A stretch of 64,000 nucleotides of DNA from an uncultured Paracoccaceae bacterium (GTDB taxonomy: Bacteria > Pseudomonadota > Alphaproteobacteria > Rhodobacterales > Rhodobacteraceae): assembly GCA_947500005.1 (NCBI GenBank), contig CANMQJ010000002.1, positions 62,001-126,000 on the forward strand, written 5' to 3'. A program made the position numbers and the translations under genes. Numbering within the stretch: the stretch's first letter is position 1; the number at the start of each line of letters is the position of its first letter. This document shows, one piece after another, positions 34,586 to 43,724 of this stretch. The notes beneath the pieces were generated by a model. That model was not told the origin of the DNA. It saw only the letters and a program-made list of their open reading frames with translations, and did no database searches.

Positions 34586-36532
34586 GTGACCGAGTTTGCC
34601 ACCGCCCCCAAGCCGATCCGCCGGGTCCTGATCGCCAATCGCGGCGAGATCGCCTGTCGCATCATTGCGACCTGCCGCCGGCTGGGCCTGACCCCCATCG
34701 CCGTTTTTTCCGAGGCCGATGCAGGCGCGCGCCATGTCCGGATGGCGGAGGAGGCGGAGCCCATCGGCCCGGCGGCGGCGGCCGAAAGCTATCTGGACAT
34801 CGGGCGCATCCTTGCCGCCGCGCACCGTGCCGGGGCGGATGCGATCCATCCCGGTTACGGGTTCCTCTCCGAGAATGCCCGCTTTGTCCGGACGGTCGAG
34901 GAGGCGGGGCTGATCTTTGTCGGCCCGACCTCGGACGCGGTGGAGATCATGGGCTCCAAGATCGCCGCGCGCCGTGTCGCGGCAGAGGCCGGCGTGCCGG
35001 TCGTTCCCGGGTTCGACGGGGAAGCGGCGAGCGACGCCGAACTTGCCGAGGCGGCGAAGCGGATCGGCTATCCCCTGCTCGTCAAGGCCAGTGCCGGCGG
35101 GGGCGGGCGCGGGATGCGCCGTGTCGCGGGACCCGAGCGGCTGGCAGAGGCGCTGCGCTCGGCCCGGGCGGAGGCGGAAAGCGCCTTTGGCGACGCGACC
35201 GTGTTCCTGGAAAAGCTGATCCTGTCGCCCCGTCACCTGGAGGTGCAGGTCTTTGGCGACGGGCGCGGCGGCGCGCTGCATTTCCACGAGCGCGACTGCT
35301 CGGTCCAGCGCAACCACCAGAAGGTGATCGAGGAGGCCCCTGCCCCGAACCTGCCCGAGCAGGTCCGGCAGGCGCTGTTTGCCCATGCCGTGCGCCTGAC
35401 CGCCGCGATCCGATATGCCGGTGCCGGAACGGTCGAATTCGTCATGGGCGCCGGGGAAGCGCAGCCCTATTTCCTGGAGATGAACACGCGCTTGCAGGTC
35501 GAGCACCCGGTGACCGAGGCGATCTGTGGCGTGGACCTGGTGGAATGGCAGTTGCGTCAGGCGGCGGGGCTGCCCCTGCCGCTGGCGCAGGACCGGATCC
35601 GGCCGCGCGGCCATGCGATCGAGATCAGGCTCAACGCCGAGCGGCCCGAGCAGGGGTTCCTGCCCGATACCGGCCGCATCGCGCGGCTGGAGGCCGGGTC
35701 CGGGCTGCGCCTCGACACGGGCGTGGAGGCAGGCGACGAAATCACCAGCCATTACGATTCGATGATCGCCAAGCTGATCGCCCACGGCCCCGACCGTGCG
35801 GCGGCGCGGGCCCGGCTGATCGCCGGGCTGGACGCGACATGCATCATCGGGCCGGGCACCAACCTTGGCTTTCTGCGGGACTGTCTGACCGCAGCGGATT
35901 TCGCCGAGGGGCGGGCGACGACGGATTTCCTGGCTACGAATTTTCCCGAGGGCTGGCGGCCCGACCCCGAAAGGTTGCTGCAATTGCGGGGACAGGCGGC
36001 GCTGGCGGCGATCCGCAACGGGGACGATCCGCTGACCCTCGCCGACGGGTTCCGCGTGGGCGGCGCCGTCGCGCCGGGGCGGGCGCCGCTGGAGGTGGCC
36101 GACGCGCATGGCACCGCCGAGATCACGCTGAGCCTGGGGCCGGTGCCGGAGGTCTCGGATGGCGCGCGGGTTCTGAAGCTTGGGGCGCATGCGCGGGTCG
36201 GAACGGAGGATGACGGGATCTGGGCCACGCTCGAGGGGCTGTCGATCCGCCCGCGCATCCGTCCGCTGGCCGAGGCACGGATGGAGGCGCGGGTGAACGG
36301 ATCCGCCGAGGGCAGCATAGCCGCGCCGCTGACCGGGCGCGTCACCGACGTGCTGGTCGCGCAGGGCGACCGGGTCGAGGCGGGACAGACGCTGGCGGTG
36401 ATGGAGGCGATGAAGCTGGTCCATTCCCTGCCGGCGCCGTTTGCCGGGACCGTGGCGCGCGTCGTGGTCGCGGCGGGCCAGTCGGTGACGCAGAAGACCA
36501 TCCTGATCGAACTGGAAGAGGAGGACGCCTGA
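34586..36532 (+). CDS. Biotin-dependent acyl-CoA carboxylase, biotin carboxylase-BCCP (alpha) subunit
   Basis: 648-residue protein: biotin carboxylase domain (RRVLIANRGEIACRIIATCR at the start; ATP-grasp motif KASAGGGGRGMR near residue 170; EMNTRLQVEHPVTE near 295), a linker domain, and a C-terminal biotinyl domain with the biotinylation motif EAMKLVH near residue 609 followed by SLPAPFAGTVARVVV. GTG at 34586. It supplies carboxybiotin to the beta subunit and carries the swinging biotin; the length fits methylcrotonyl/propionyl-type alpha subunits. Its stop overlaps the next gene's start by one base. Confidence 0.92.
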   Translation: MTEFATAPKPIRRVLIANRGEIACRIIATCRRLGLTPIAVFSEADAGARHVRMAEEAEPIGPAAAAESYLDIGRILAAAHRAGADAIHPGYGFLSENARFVRTVEEAGLIFVGPTSDAVEIMGSKIAARRVAAEAGVPVVPGFDGEAASDAELAEAAKRIGYPLLVKASAGGGGRGMRRVAGPERLAEALRSARAEAESAFGDATVFLEKLILSPRHLEVQVFGDGRGGALHFHERDCSVQRNHQKVIEEAPAPNLPEQVRQALFAHAVRLTAAIRYAGAGTVEFVMGAGEAQPYFLEMNTRLQVEHPVTEAICGVDLVEWQLRQAAGLPLPLAQDRIRPRGHAIEIRLNAERPEQGFLPDTGRIARLEAGSGLRLDTGVEAGDEITSHYDSMIAKLIAHGPDRAAARARLIAGLDATCIIGPGTNLGFLRDCLTAADFAEGRATTDFLATNFPEGWRPDPERLLQLRGQAALAAIRNGDDPLTLADGFRVGGAVAPGRAPLEVADAHGTAEITLSLGPVPEVSDGARVLKLGAHARVGTEDDGIWATLEGLSIRPRIRPLAEARMEARVNGSAEGSIAAPLTGRVTDVLVAQGDRVEAGQTLAVMEAMKLVHSLPAPFAGTVARVVVAAGQSVTQKTILIELEEEDA

Positions 36533-36990
36533 TGCCGGGGCTTTGGTACGAGGAATTCGAGGAGGGAATGGTCTTTGACCATGAATGGACGCGGACCATC
36601 ACCGAGACCGACAACCGCTGGTTCTCGCTGCTGACGATGAACACGCAGCCCGTCCATATCGACGCGCATGCCGCGGCGAAATCGGTCTGGGGCAGGCCGC
36701 TGGTCAACTCGCTGTTCACGCTGGGTTGCATGGTGGGCATGACCGTCAACGACACGACCTTTGGCACCACGGTCGCCAACCTGGGGATGGAGGCGGTGAA
36801 ATTCCCCCACCCGCTGTTCGAGGGCGACACGATCCGCATGAAGACCACCGTGCTGGCCAAGCGCGAGAGTCGGTCGCGCCCCGGTGAAGGGATCGTCACG
36901 CTCCGGCATGACTGCTTCAACCAGGATGGCGTGCTGTGCGGCACCTGCGAGCGGGCGGCGCTGATGATGAAGCGGCCCGCCGATGGCTGA
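36532..36990 (+). CDS. MaoC-family (R)-enoyl-CoA hydratase-like protein
   Basis: 152-residue single hot-dog protein. LWYEEFEEGMVFDHEWTRTITETDNRWFS is followed by NTQPVHIDAHAAAKSVWGRPLVNSLF, which carries the catalytic Asp-His dyad region of MaoC hydratases (here N/D then H near residue 44). The role inferred from context is hydration of the carboxylated enoyl-CoA produced by the preceding carboxylase. Overlaps the following SDR gene by 8 bp. Confidence 0.85.
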   Translation: MPGLWYEEFEEGMVFDHEWTRTITETDNRWFSLLTMNTQPVHIDAHAAAKSVWGRPLVNSLFTLGCMVGMTVNDTTFGTTVANLGMEAVKFPHPLFEGDTIRMKTTVLAKRESRSRPGEGIVTLRHDCFNQDGVLCGTCERAALMMKRPADG

Positions 36991-37732
36991 TCTGTCGGGG
37001 CAGCGCGTTCTGGTCATCGGCGGCACGGCGGGCATCGGCCGCGCCTGTGCGGTTCGGATGATCGGCGAAGGGGCGGTCGTGACCGTTGCCGGGCGCAATC
37101 CCGAGCGCGGACGGGCGGCGGCCGACGCGCTTGGCGCGGCGCTGGTCACCGGGGACGCGTCGCGCCCGGCCGAGGCGCGGCGCATGGTCGATACCGCAGC
37201 GCAGGAGATGGGCGGGCTCGACGTGGTGCTGTCGGCCGCGGGCGGCGACCCCATGCCGCGGCTATTGCACGACATCCCGGTGGAGGAACTGATGGGCGAT
37301 GTCACCGGCTCTCTCGCGCCGGTCATCCTGCCGGCGCGGGTGGCCTACGAGGTGATGGGCGCGCAGGGGCATGGCTGCATCCTGATGATCGCCTCGGACG
37401 CGGGCAAGCTTGCCACGCCGGGCGAGGCGGCCATCGGCGCCGCGATGGCAGGCATCGCCATGTTCGCCCGCGCCATGGCGATCGAGGGCAAGCGGCACCG
37501 CATCCGGGTGAACACGATCACGCCCTCGATCGTGCGGAACACGCCGCTATACGACAAGTTGATGGCCGACCCGTTCGCTGGCAAGCTCTTCGGCAAGGCC
37601 GAGGGGATGGCGCGGCTGGGCGTGGCCGAGCCGGAGGATATCGCCCATCTCGCCGCCTTCCTTGCCAGTCCGGCGGCGGCGCGGATCACCGGGCAGACGA
37701 TCTCGGTCACCGGCGGGATCTCGGCAATCTGA
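36983..37732 (+). CDS. Short-chain dehydrogenase/reductase
   Basis: 249-residue classical SDR: cofactor site VIGGTAGIGRACAVRM (G-x3-G-x-G type) near residue 12, and NTITPSIVRNTPLY region near the C-terminal half. The canonical Ser-Tyr-Lys triad is weak: the expected YxxxK is read as AAMAGIAMFARAM, with the Tyr position filled by Ala/Gly residues. So it may be an atypical SDR. The most likely job is oxidation or reduction of a 3-hydroxy/3-oxoacyl-CoA in the pathway, if active. Confidence 0.75.
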   Translation: MADLSGQRVLVIGGTAGIGRACAVRMIGEGAVVTVAGRNPERGRAAADALGAALVTGDASRPAEARRMVDTAAQEMGGLDVVLSAAGGDPMPRLLHDIPVEELMGDVTGSLAPVILPARVAYEVMGAQGHGCILMIASDAGKLATPGEAAIGAAMAGIAMFARAMAIEGKRHRIRVNTITPSIVRNTPLYDKLMADPFAGKLFGKAEGMARLGVAEPEDIAHLAAFLASPAAARITGQTISVTGGISAI

Positions 37733-37743
37733 CAGGAGACAGG

Positions 37744-38919
37744 ATGACAAGCATGACAGGATTCGACAGCGCGGCACGCAGCCCGGTGTTCTTCGAGGAT
37801 ACGCTGCTGATGCTGCGCGAGCAGATCCGGCGTTTCGTCGAGACCGAGATCAAGCCCCATGCAGATGACTGGGAAGAGGCGGGTCGTGTGCCGCGCGACC
37901 TCTTGCTGCGGATGGGCGCGCTGGGTTTCCTGGGCATCCGCTATCCGGAGGCCCTGGGCGGTTCGGATCTCGACCAGCGGGCGACGGTGGTCTGGGCCGA
38001 GGAACTGGGGCGCTGCACCTATGCCGGGGTGGCGATCACCGCGCTGGTGCATACCGACATGGCCTCGGTCCACATCTTCAATGCCGGGACCGAGGCGCAG
38101 AAGGCCGAATGGCTGCCGCGCTGCATCAGCGGCGAGGCGCTGTCGGCCGTCGCGGTGACCGAGCCGGGGGCGGGTTCGGACGTCAAGGGCATCACCACGC
38201 GCGCCCGGCGGGACGGCGACGACTGGATCCTCAACGGGACCAAGATGTTCATCACCAACGGCGTGCAGGCGGATGTCTATTGCGTCGCGGCCAAGAGCGA
38301 CCCCGAGGCGCGCCCGTCGCAATCGGTGACCATGTTCCTGGTCGAGAAGGGCACGGCAGGGTTCACCGTCTCGCGCGCGCTGGACAAGCATGGCTGGCGT
38401 TCTTCCGATACCGCCGAGCTGAGCTTTGACGAGGTGCGGATCCCGGCCCGGAACGTGCTGGGGCGCGAGGGGGGCGGTTTCTACGAGATCATGAAGAATT
38501 TCCAGAACGAGCGGCTGGTGCTGGGCGCGATGGCGATGGGCGAGGCGCAGGCGGCACTGGATCTGACCCTGGCCTACCTGCGCGAGCGCAAGGCGTTCGG
38601 CGCGCCGCTGTGGGAGAAACAGGCGATCCGGCAGCGGCTGGCCATGCTGGCCGCGCGGGTGGAGGCCTGCCGGCAGTTCGTTTACACCACCGCCGCCCGT
38701 GCCGCGGCGGGCGAGGAGGTGGTGCGCGAGGTCTCGATGATCAAGGCGCTGGCGGGAGAGCTGGTGAACGAGGTCATGTATGACTGCGTGCAGTTTCACG
38801 GCGGCATGGGGTTCATGCGCGAAAGCACGATCGAGCGCATGGCGCGCGACGCCCGCGTGCAGAGCATCGGCGGCGGCGCGACCGAGGTGATGCTGGAAGA
38901 AGTCGCCAAGAGGATGTGA
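37744..38919 (+). CDS. Acyl-CoA dehydrogenase (2)
   Basis: 391-residue acyl-CoA dehydrogenase. FAD/substrate motifs: AVAVTEPGAGSDVKGITTRA and NGTKMFITNGVQ in the central barrel; ERKAFGAPLWEKQAIRQ and VQFHGGMGFMRESTIERMARDARVQSIGGGATEVMLEEVAKRM in the C-terminal domain. The GGMGFMRES region resembles isovaleryl/citronellyl-type dehydrogenases. An AGGAGACAGG sequence precedes the ATG at 37744; a second in-frame ATG is at 37756. Located 11 bp after the SDR gene. Confidence 0.9.
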   Translation: MTSMTGFDSAARSPVFFEDTLLMLREQIRRFVETEIKPHADDWEEAGRVPRDLLLRMGALGFLGIRYPEALGGSDLDQRATVVWAEELGRCTYAGVAITALVHTDMASVHIFNAGTEAQKAEWLPRCISGEALSAVAVTEPGAGSDVKGITTRARRDGDDWILNGTKMFITNGVQADVYCVAAKSDPEARPSQSVTMFLVEKGTAGFTVSRALDKHGWRSSDTAELSFDEVRIPARNVLGREGGGFYEIMKNFQNERLVLGAMAMGEAQAALDLTLAYLRERKAFGAPLWEKQAIRQRLAMLAARVEACRQFVYTTAARAAAGEEVVREVSMIKALAGELVNEVMYDCVQFHGGMGFMRESTIERMARDARVQSIGGGATEVMLEEVAKRM

Positions 38920-38921
38920 TC

Positions 38922-39749
38922 ATGACCCCGCGTTCCTGGCTGTTCGTGCCCGGCCATTCGGCCCGGATGATGGAAAAGGCCCGCGGATCTGGCGCGGATG
39001 CGCTGATCCTCGATCTGGAGGACGCGGTGGCCGCCGATGCCAAGCCCGAAGCCCGCGCCACGGTCGCGGCGTTCCTGCGCGACAAGCCGGCCCTGCCCTG
39101 TTTCGTGCGGGTCAACGCGCTGGATACCGGGATGACGGAGGCGGACGTCGCGGCGGTGCGGGAGCGGGCGGACGGCTTCGTCCTGCCGAAATGCGAGGGG
39201 CGGGCGGATATAGCCGCGCTGGCCGCCATGACGGGCGACGCGCCGATCCTTGCCATCGCCACCGAGACGGCGCGTGGCGTGCGCGCGCTGATGGCCGAGG
39301 ACTGGTCGCATCCCGCGCTGCTGGGGCTGGCCTGGGGGGCCGAGGACCTGGCCGCCGATCTTGGCGCGAGCGCGAACCGGGACGCCTCGGGGCGGTACCT
39401 GTCGCCCTTCCGGCTGGCGCGAGACGCGATGCTTTTCGCCGCAAGGGCGGCGCGGGTGGCGGCGGTCGATGCGGTCCATACCGATTTCCGCGATGCGGCG
39501 GGCCTGGCAGCCGAGGCGCGCGCGGCCGAGACCCTGGGCTTTGCCGCCAAGCTTGCCATCCATCCCGCGCAGATCGGGCCGATCCACAAGGCGTTCACAC
39601 CCGCGCCCGAGCGTGTCGCCTGGGCCCGGCGGGTCGTCTCCGCGATGACCGGGGGACAGGGTGTCGCCGCGCTTGACGGTCGGATGCTGGACCGGCCGCA
39701 TCTGCGCCAGGCCGAGGCCATCCTGGAGCGCGTCGGCGCGAAGGGCTGA
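38922..39749 (+). CDS. HpcH/HpaI aldolase family (CitE-like) lyase
   Basis: 275-residue protein of the CitE / malyl- and citramalyl-CoA lyase group: RSWLFVPGHSARMMEKARGS, the acidic metal/CoA motif LILDLEDAV, FVRVN, VLPKCEG, AIATETARG, LAWGAEDLAADLG and AIHPAQIGPIH are all present in the right order. These enzymes cleave or form a C-C bond in 3-hydroxyacyl-CoA esters with a Mg ion. A GTG two codons earlier (38916) overlaps the dehydrogenase stop; ATG at 38922 has AAGAGG at good distance. It ends the plus-strand operon and could provide the final retro-aldol cleavage. Confidence 0.85.
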   Translation: MTPRSWLFVPGHSARMMEKARGSGADALILDLEDAVAADAKPEARATVAAFLRDKPALPCFVRVNALDTGMTEADVAAVRERADGFVLPKCEGRADIAALAAMTGDAPILAIATETARGVRALMAEDWSHPALLGLAWGAEDLAADLGASANRDASGRYLSPFRLARDAMLFAARAARVAAVDAVHTDFRDAAGLAAEARAAETLGFAAKLAIHPAQIGPIHKAFTPAPERVAWARRVVSAMTGGQGVAALDGRMLDRPHLRQAEAILERVGAKG

Positions 39750-39754
39750 CGCGG

Positions 39755-41245
39755 TCAGGCCAGCCCGAGCGCTTCGGCGAGCTTCAACCTCTGGATCTTG
39801 CCCGAAGGACCCTTGGGCAGTTCCTCCATCAGGTGGATGGCGTCAGGCGACTTGAACGGTCCGAGTTTCTGGCGGCAGAGATCCATCAGTTCGGCCGGGC
39901 TTGCGGTGGAATTGCCCTTGAGGCGCACGGCCGCCTCGACGGTTTCGCCGTAGCGGTCGCACTTGCGGGCAAAGGCGGCGGCCTCGACGACGTCGGGATG
40001 GGCATAGAGCGCCTCGTCGATCTCGCGGGGCGCGATGTTCTCGCCGCCCTTGATGATCAGCTCCTTTAGGCGCCCGGTCACGAAGACATAGCCGTCTTCG
40101 TCCATCCGGGCGAGATCGCCGGTGCGCAGCCAGCCGTTGCGGAAGGTCTCCTCGGTGGCTTGGGCGTTCTTGAGGTAGCCCTGCATCACGTTCGGGCCGC
40201 GCACGACGATTTCGCCTTCCTCACCCGCCGGAACGCGGGTGCCGGTGGTGTCCTGAATCTCGACCTCGCAGCCATAACCGATGCCGGGCGAGCCGATCTT
40301 GCGCAGGCCGGGCGGCAGCGGGTTCGACAGGATCTGGGCCGCGGTTTCGGTGAGGCCCATCGTCTCGACGATGGGCACGGAAAAGCGGGTCTCGAAGGCC
40401 GATTGCGTCTCGACCGCCAGCGCCGAGGAGGCCGAGCGCCCGAAGCGCAGACGCGCGCGGGTTTCCGCATCGGGTTCGGCCTCGCCATGCAGAAGGTGCG
40501 AGATGATGGTGGGCACTGCCGAGAACCAGGTCACCCGGCACTGCGCCGCCTGCTCCCAGAAGCGGGAAGCCGAGAAGCGCGCGACCATGGCGAGCGAACC
40601 GCCCGAGACAAGCGCGCCCATCACCGTCACGCAGAGCCCGTTGATGTGATAGACCGGCAGCACGCAGAAGCCGCGATCCCGGGGCGTCAACTCATGCGCG
40701 ATGGCCGTGGTCCAGCCGCCCGCGAGCAGGCTGGAATGGGTGTGCAGCACGCCCTTGGGCCGTCCGGTCGTGCCCGAGGTGTACATCAGCAGCGCGTGAT
40801 CCCCGGGGTGCAGATCGTGCAGCGGGGCGTCGGCGTCGCCCGGATCGAGCGGCGTCACGCCCCCGTCATTGGCGGCGTCGAAGAGCGCGTGGCAGTCGGG
40901 GTGGACATAGCCGAACCGCGCCTCGGAATGGTCCAACGCGTAGGCGATGGCGTCACGCCCGGCGGCAAGGTTGATCATCGTGGCGCGGAATCCGCCCGCA
41001 AGCGCGCCGTAAAGGGCCACGACCCCCTCGCGGCTGTTCGGCGCGACGATGGCGACGCTTTCGCCCTTTTCGACGCCGCGCGCGGTCAACTGGCGGGCAA
41101 AGGCCAGCGCCTCGGCCTGCAAGGTCGGCCAGTCAATCTCGGACCCGGTTTCGGGAAAGGCGATGGCCACGCCGCCGGCCTCGGCCCGTCGGGCCAGCCA
41201 GTCACGGACGGTCCCGCCGGGCGGCACCTTGGTCGACAGCGTCAT
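39755..41245 (-). CDS. AMP-dependent acyl-CoA ligase (SauT-like candidate)
   Basis: 496-residue adenylate-forming CoA ligase: ATP loop LLMYTSGTTGRPKGVLHTH near residue 152, ETMGLTETAAQILSNPL (A5) near 290, NGWLRTGDLARMDEDGYVFVTGRLKELIIKGGENIAPREID (A8) and the C-terminal Lys in GPSGKIQRL. It is translationally coupled (4-bp overlap) to the SauS-like aldehyde dehydrogenase, and both follow a TctABC importer. That order suggests the substrate is activated to its CoA ester and then reduced; a sulfoacetate-CoA ligase role is the leading hypothesis. Confidence 0.85.
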   Translation of the reverse strand: MTLSTKVPPGGTVRDWLARRAEAGGVAIAFPETGSEIDWPTLQAEALAFARQLTARGVEKGESVAIVAPNSREGVVALYGALAGGFRATMINLAAGRDAIAYALDHSEARFGYVHPDCHALFDAANDGGVTPLDPGDADAPLHDLHPGDHALLMYTSGTTGRPKGVLHTHSSLLAGGWTTAIAHELTPRDRGFCVLPVYHINGLCVTVMGALVSGGSLAMVARFSASRFWEQAAQCRVTWFSAVPTIISHLLHGEAEPDAETRARLRFGRSASSALAVETQSAFETRFSVPIVETMGLTETAAQILSNPLPPGLRKIGSPGIGYGCEVEIQDTTGTRVPAGEEGEIVVRGPNVMQGYLKNAQATEETFRNGWLRTGDLARMDEDGYVFVTGRLKELIIKGGENIAPREIDEALYAHPDVVEAAAFARKCDRYGETVEAAVRLKGNSTASPAELMDLCRQKLGPFKSPDAIHLMEELPKGPSGKIQRLKLAEALGLA

Positions 41246-42645
41246 CGTCCGGCGGCCTTCCAGTACTCGGCGAAGATGTCGTCAAGCGTCGGTTCACGTG
41301 GCGGGATTTCGCGGACGATCTTGGTGGATTGCAGGAAATGCTTCCAATGGACGTTCTCGTCGATGGAGTTCCCGCCCCACGTCCCGCATCCCATCGACAG
41401 CGAGAAGGGCATCCCGTTCGTGAAGGAGCCGCCGGTGGCGAAGGTATGTGCCTGGTTGACGATGACGCGGCTGGTGGGGATCGCCCGCGCCAGGATCAGC
41501 GGGCGGCTTTCGTCGCGGCTGTGCAACCCGACGGAGTGGCCCGCACCCTGGTAGAGCTGGATTTCTCGGGTGACGCGGACCGCCTCGTCGAAATCCGCCG
41601 CGCTGTAGAGCGCGAGCACGCGGCTGAGCTTTTCGCCCGAGAGCGGGTGATCGGGGCCGATCCCCCTGGTCGGCACGGCGATGTATTCCGTCCCCTCGGG
41701 GACCTTGCCTTGCAGCCCGAGCGCCTCGATCATCCTGTCGGCGTCCTGGGCGATGACCTGGCGGTTCAGATGGCCGTCGGGCCAGAGGGCGGACACGATG
41801 GTGGCCTCGTCCTCGATCACGGCGCCGCCGGCCCTGGCCATCGCCTCGATGAAGGCATCGCGCACGGCATCGACGACCACGACCGCGTTCTCGGACGAAC
41901 ACGAGGTCGCGTTGTCGAAGGTCTTGGAGGCGCGGATCTTTTCCGCCGCATCCGCCAGATCGGCGGTTTCATCGACGATCACGGTCACGTTACCCGCGCC
42001 CACGGCGACGGCGGGCGTGCCGGCGGTCTGCGCACGGTGGACGTTGTTCTGGCTGCCGGTGGCGACGATCATGTCGCAGCTTTCCATCAGGCGCTGGGTC
42101 TTTTCCTTGGAGCCGGGCGCCGGGACCATCAGCACGAGGTCCGGATCCTCGCCGATCCTGGCGAATTCGGCATGGATGAAATCGATCAGCCTCTCGCAGC
42201 TGGCGACGCCTTTGGGCGAGGGAGCCACGACGATGGAATTTCCGCATTTGAGCGCGTTGATGATGTTGTTCGCAGGCGTCGCGGCAGGGTTGGTGGAGGG
42301 GACGATGGCGCCCACCACGCCCTTTGGGCGGGCGATCTCGGTGATGCCGGTTTCAGCGTCGTCGCGGATCACGCCGCAGGTGGTGACGCCCTTGATGTCG
42401 CGCAGCAGGCCCAGCGTCTTGCGATGGTTCTTGATGATCTTGTCGGGCACGTTGCCCAGCCCGGTGGTCGCCACGGCAAGCTCGGCAAGCTCGCGGTTGC
42501 GTTCCGGTTCCATGATGGCCCATCCGACCGCCTCGGCCGCCCGGTCGTAACGCGCCTGGCTGCCTTCGGCCTCGTAGCGGCGTTGAGCGGCGCGGGAGCG
42601 GGCGATCACGGTGTCGAGGTCTGCGATTGGGTCTGCGGCATTCAT
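41242..42645 (-). CDS. sauS: CoA-acylating aldehyde dehydrogenase, SauS-like (sulfoacetaldehyde dehydrogenase)
   Basis: 467-residue member of the CoA-dependent (acylating) aldehyde dehydrogenases: short family length, the catalytic Cys in FDNATSCSSENAVVV near residue 245, and IVPSTNPAATPANNIINALKCGNSIVVAP, which is typical of the acetaldehyde/sulfoacetaldehyde type rather than classical ALDHs. The C-terminal GMPFSLSMGCGTWGGNSIDENVHWKHF stretch is shared with SauS. SauS reduces sulfoacetyl-CoA to sulfoacetaldehyde. Its neighbours here, a CoA ligase and an anion importer, are consistent with that role, but no downstream xsc is in the window. Overlaps the ligase gene by 4 bp. Confidence 0.72.
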   Translation of the reverse strand: MNAADPIADLDTVIARSRAAQRRYEAEGSQARYDRAAEAVGWAIMEPERNRELAELAVATTGLGNVPDKIIKNHRKTLGLLRDIKGVTTCGVIRDDAETGITEIARPKGVVGAIVPSTNPAATPANNIINALKCGNSIVVAPSPKGVASCERLIDFIHAEFARIGEDPDLVLMVPAPGSKEKTQRLMESCDMIVATGSQNNVHRAQTAGTPAVAVGAGNVTVIVDETADLADAAEKIRASKTFDNATSCSSENAVVVVDAVRDAFIEAMARAGGAVIEDEATIVSALWPDGHLNRQVIAQDADRMIEALGLQGKVPEGTEYIAVPTRGIGPDHPLSGEKLSRVLALYSAADFDEAVRVTREIQLYQGAGHSVGLHSRDESRPLILARAIPTSRVIVNQAHTFATGGSFTNGMPFSLSMGCGTWGGNSIDENVHWKHFLQSTKIVREIPPREPTLDDIFAEYWKAAGR

Positions 42646-42714
42646 GGGTCGTACCTTTCGGATGGCGGGGCGCGCACCGATCTGTCCTGCGCGCGCGCGC
42701 CCCGGATGTCTGGG

Positions 42715-43683
42715 TCAGAGACCGGAGAGAAGCTCGTTGAGCGTCTTTTCGCGGGCCTTCCACATCTCGATGACCTCGTCGCGGGTCATGACATGCATCG
42801 GGCTGCCGCCGGCCTCCATCTGCTTCTTGACGCGGGCGTTCTCGAACATGGCGGGCACGGTCTCGGCCAGCTTGTCGATGATGGGCTGCGGCGTGCCCTT
42901 GGGCGCCATGATGCCGCGGAAGTTCACGCTGGCATTGTCGATGTCGAAGCCCTGCTCCTGCATCGTCGGCACGTCGGGCAGGAAGTCGTTCCGCTCGAGG
43001 TCGAAGACGCCGAGGATCTTGACGTTGCCCGCCTCGCGCGCGCGATAGGCGTCCGAGAGGTTGTTGACGCCGCCCAGCACCTCGCCCGCGATGACTGCCT
43101 TCATGGCCCCCGCGCCGCCGGCGTTGTTGGGGATATAGGCCAGTTTCACGCCGGCCGCCTTTTCAAGCTGGAGCGCGGCGATATGGTGCCCCACGAACAG
43201 CCCCGCGCCCGAGAAGGTCAGGCCGCCGGGGTTTTCCTTGGCATAGTCGACGACATCCTGCATCGAGTCGAACTCGCTGTCGGCGGCGACGACGAAGACC
43301 GCCGGGTCGGCGCCCCAGTTCGCGATCGGCTCGAAGCTGTCGGCGGAATATTCCACCCCGCCCTCGATGGACTGGGCGATGAAATGGGGGATGTTGTAGG
43401 CCGCGAGCGTGTAGCCGTCGGCATCGGCCTGGGTGGCGAACCAGTTCCAGCCGACACGCCCGCCGGCGCCCGGCTTGTTGATGATCGCGATGGGCACGCC
43501 CAGCGCATCCTCGTTCCCGGCCGTCATGGTCACGATCCGCGCCTGGAAGTCGGTGGCGCCGCCCGCGCCATAGCTGACCATCAGCATGACGGGGCGTTCG
43601 GGATAGCTCTCGGCGTCCTGGGCCGTGGCGGCCCCGGTCAGGCCCATCAGGGCGATGGATGCGGCTGCAATAAGGGTCTTCAT
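42715..43683 (-). CDS. tctC: Tripartite tricarboxylate transporter substrate-binding protein TctC
   Basis: 322-residue exported binding protein of the Bug/TctC family: signal peptide MKTLIAAASIALMGLTGAATA, then YPERPVMLMVSYGAGGATDFQARIV and GVPIAIINKPGAGGRVG, the classical Bug ligand-loop region. These proteins bind carboxylates through water-mediated contacts, so the cargo is a carboxylate or related anion. It is the last of the three transport genes on this strand and lies just upstream of the SauS-like enzyme. Confidence 0.9.
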   Translation of the reverse strand: MKTLIAAASIALMGLTGAATAQDAESYPERPVMLMVSYGAGGATDFQARIVTMTAGNEDALGVPIAIINKPGAGGRVGWNWFATQADADGYTLAAYNIPHFIAQSIEGGVEYSADSFEPIANWGADPAVFVVAADSEFDSMQDVVDYAKENPGGLTFSGAGLFVGHHIAALQLEKAAGVKLAYIPNNAGGAGAMKAVIAGEVLGGVNNLSDAYRAREAGNVKILGVFDLERNDFLPDVPTMQEQGFDIDNASVNFRGIMAPKGTPQPIIDKLAETVPAMFENARVKKQMEAGGSPMHVMTRDEVIEMWKAREKTLNELLSGL

Positions 43684-43724
43684 GGGTTTCCTCCCTTGGA
43701 AGTTGGCTCTGCCGCTGTTGCGGT

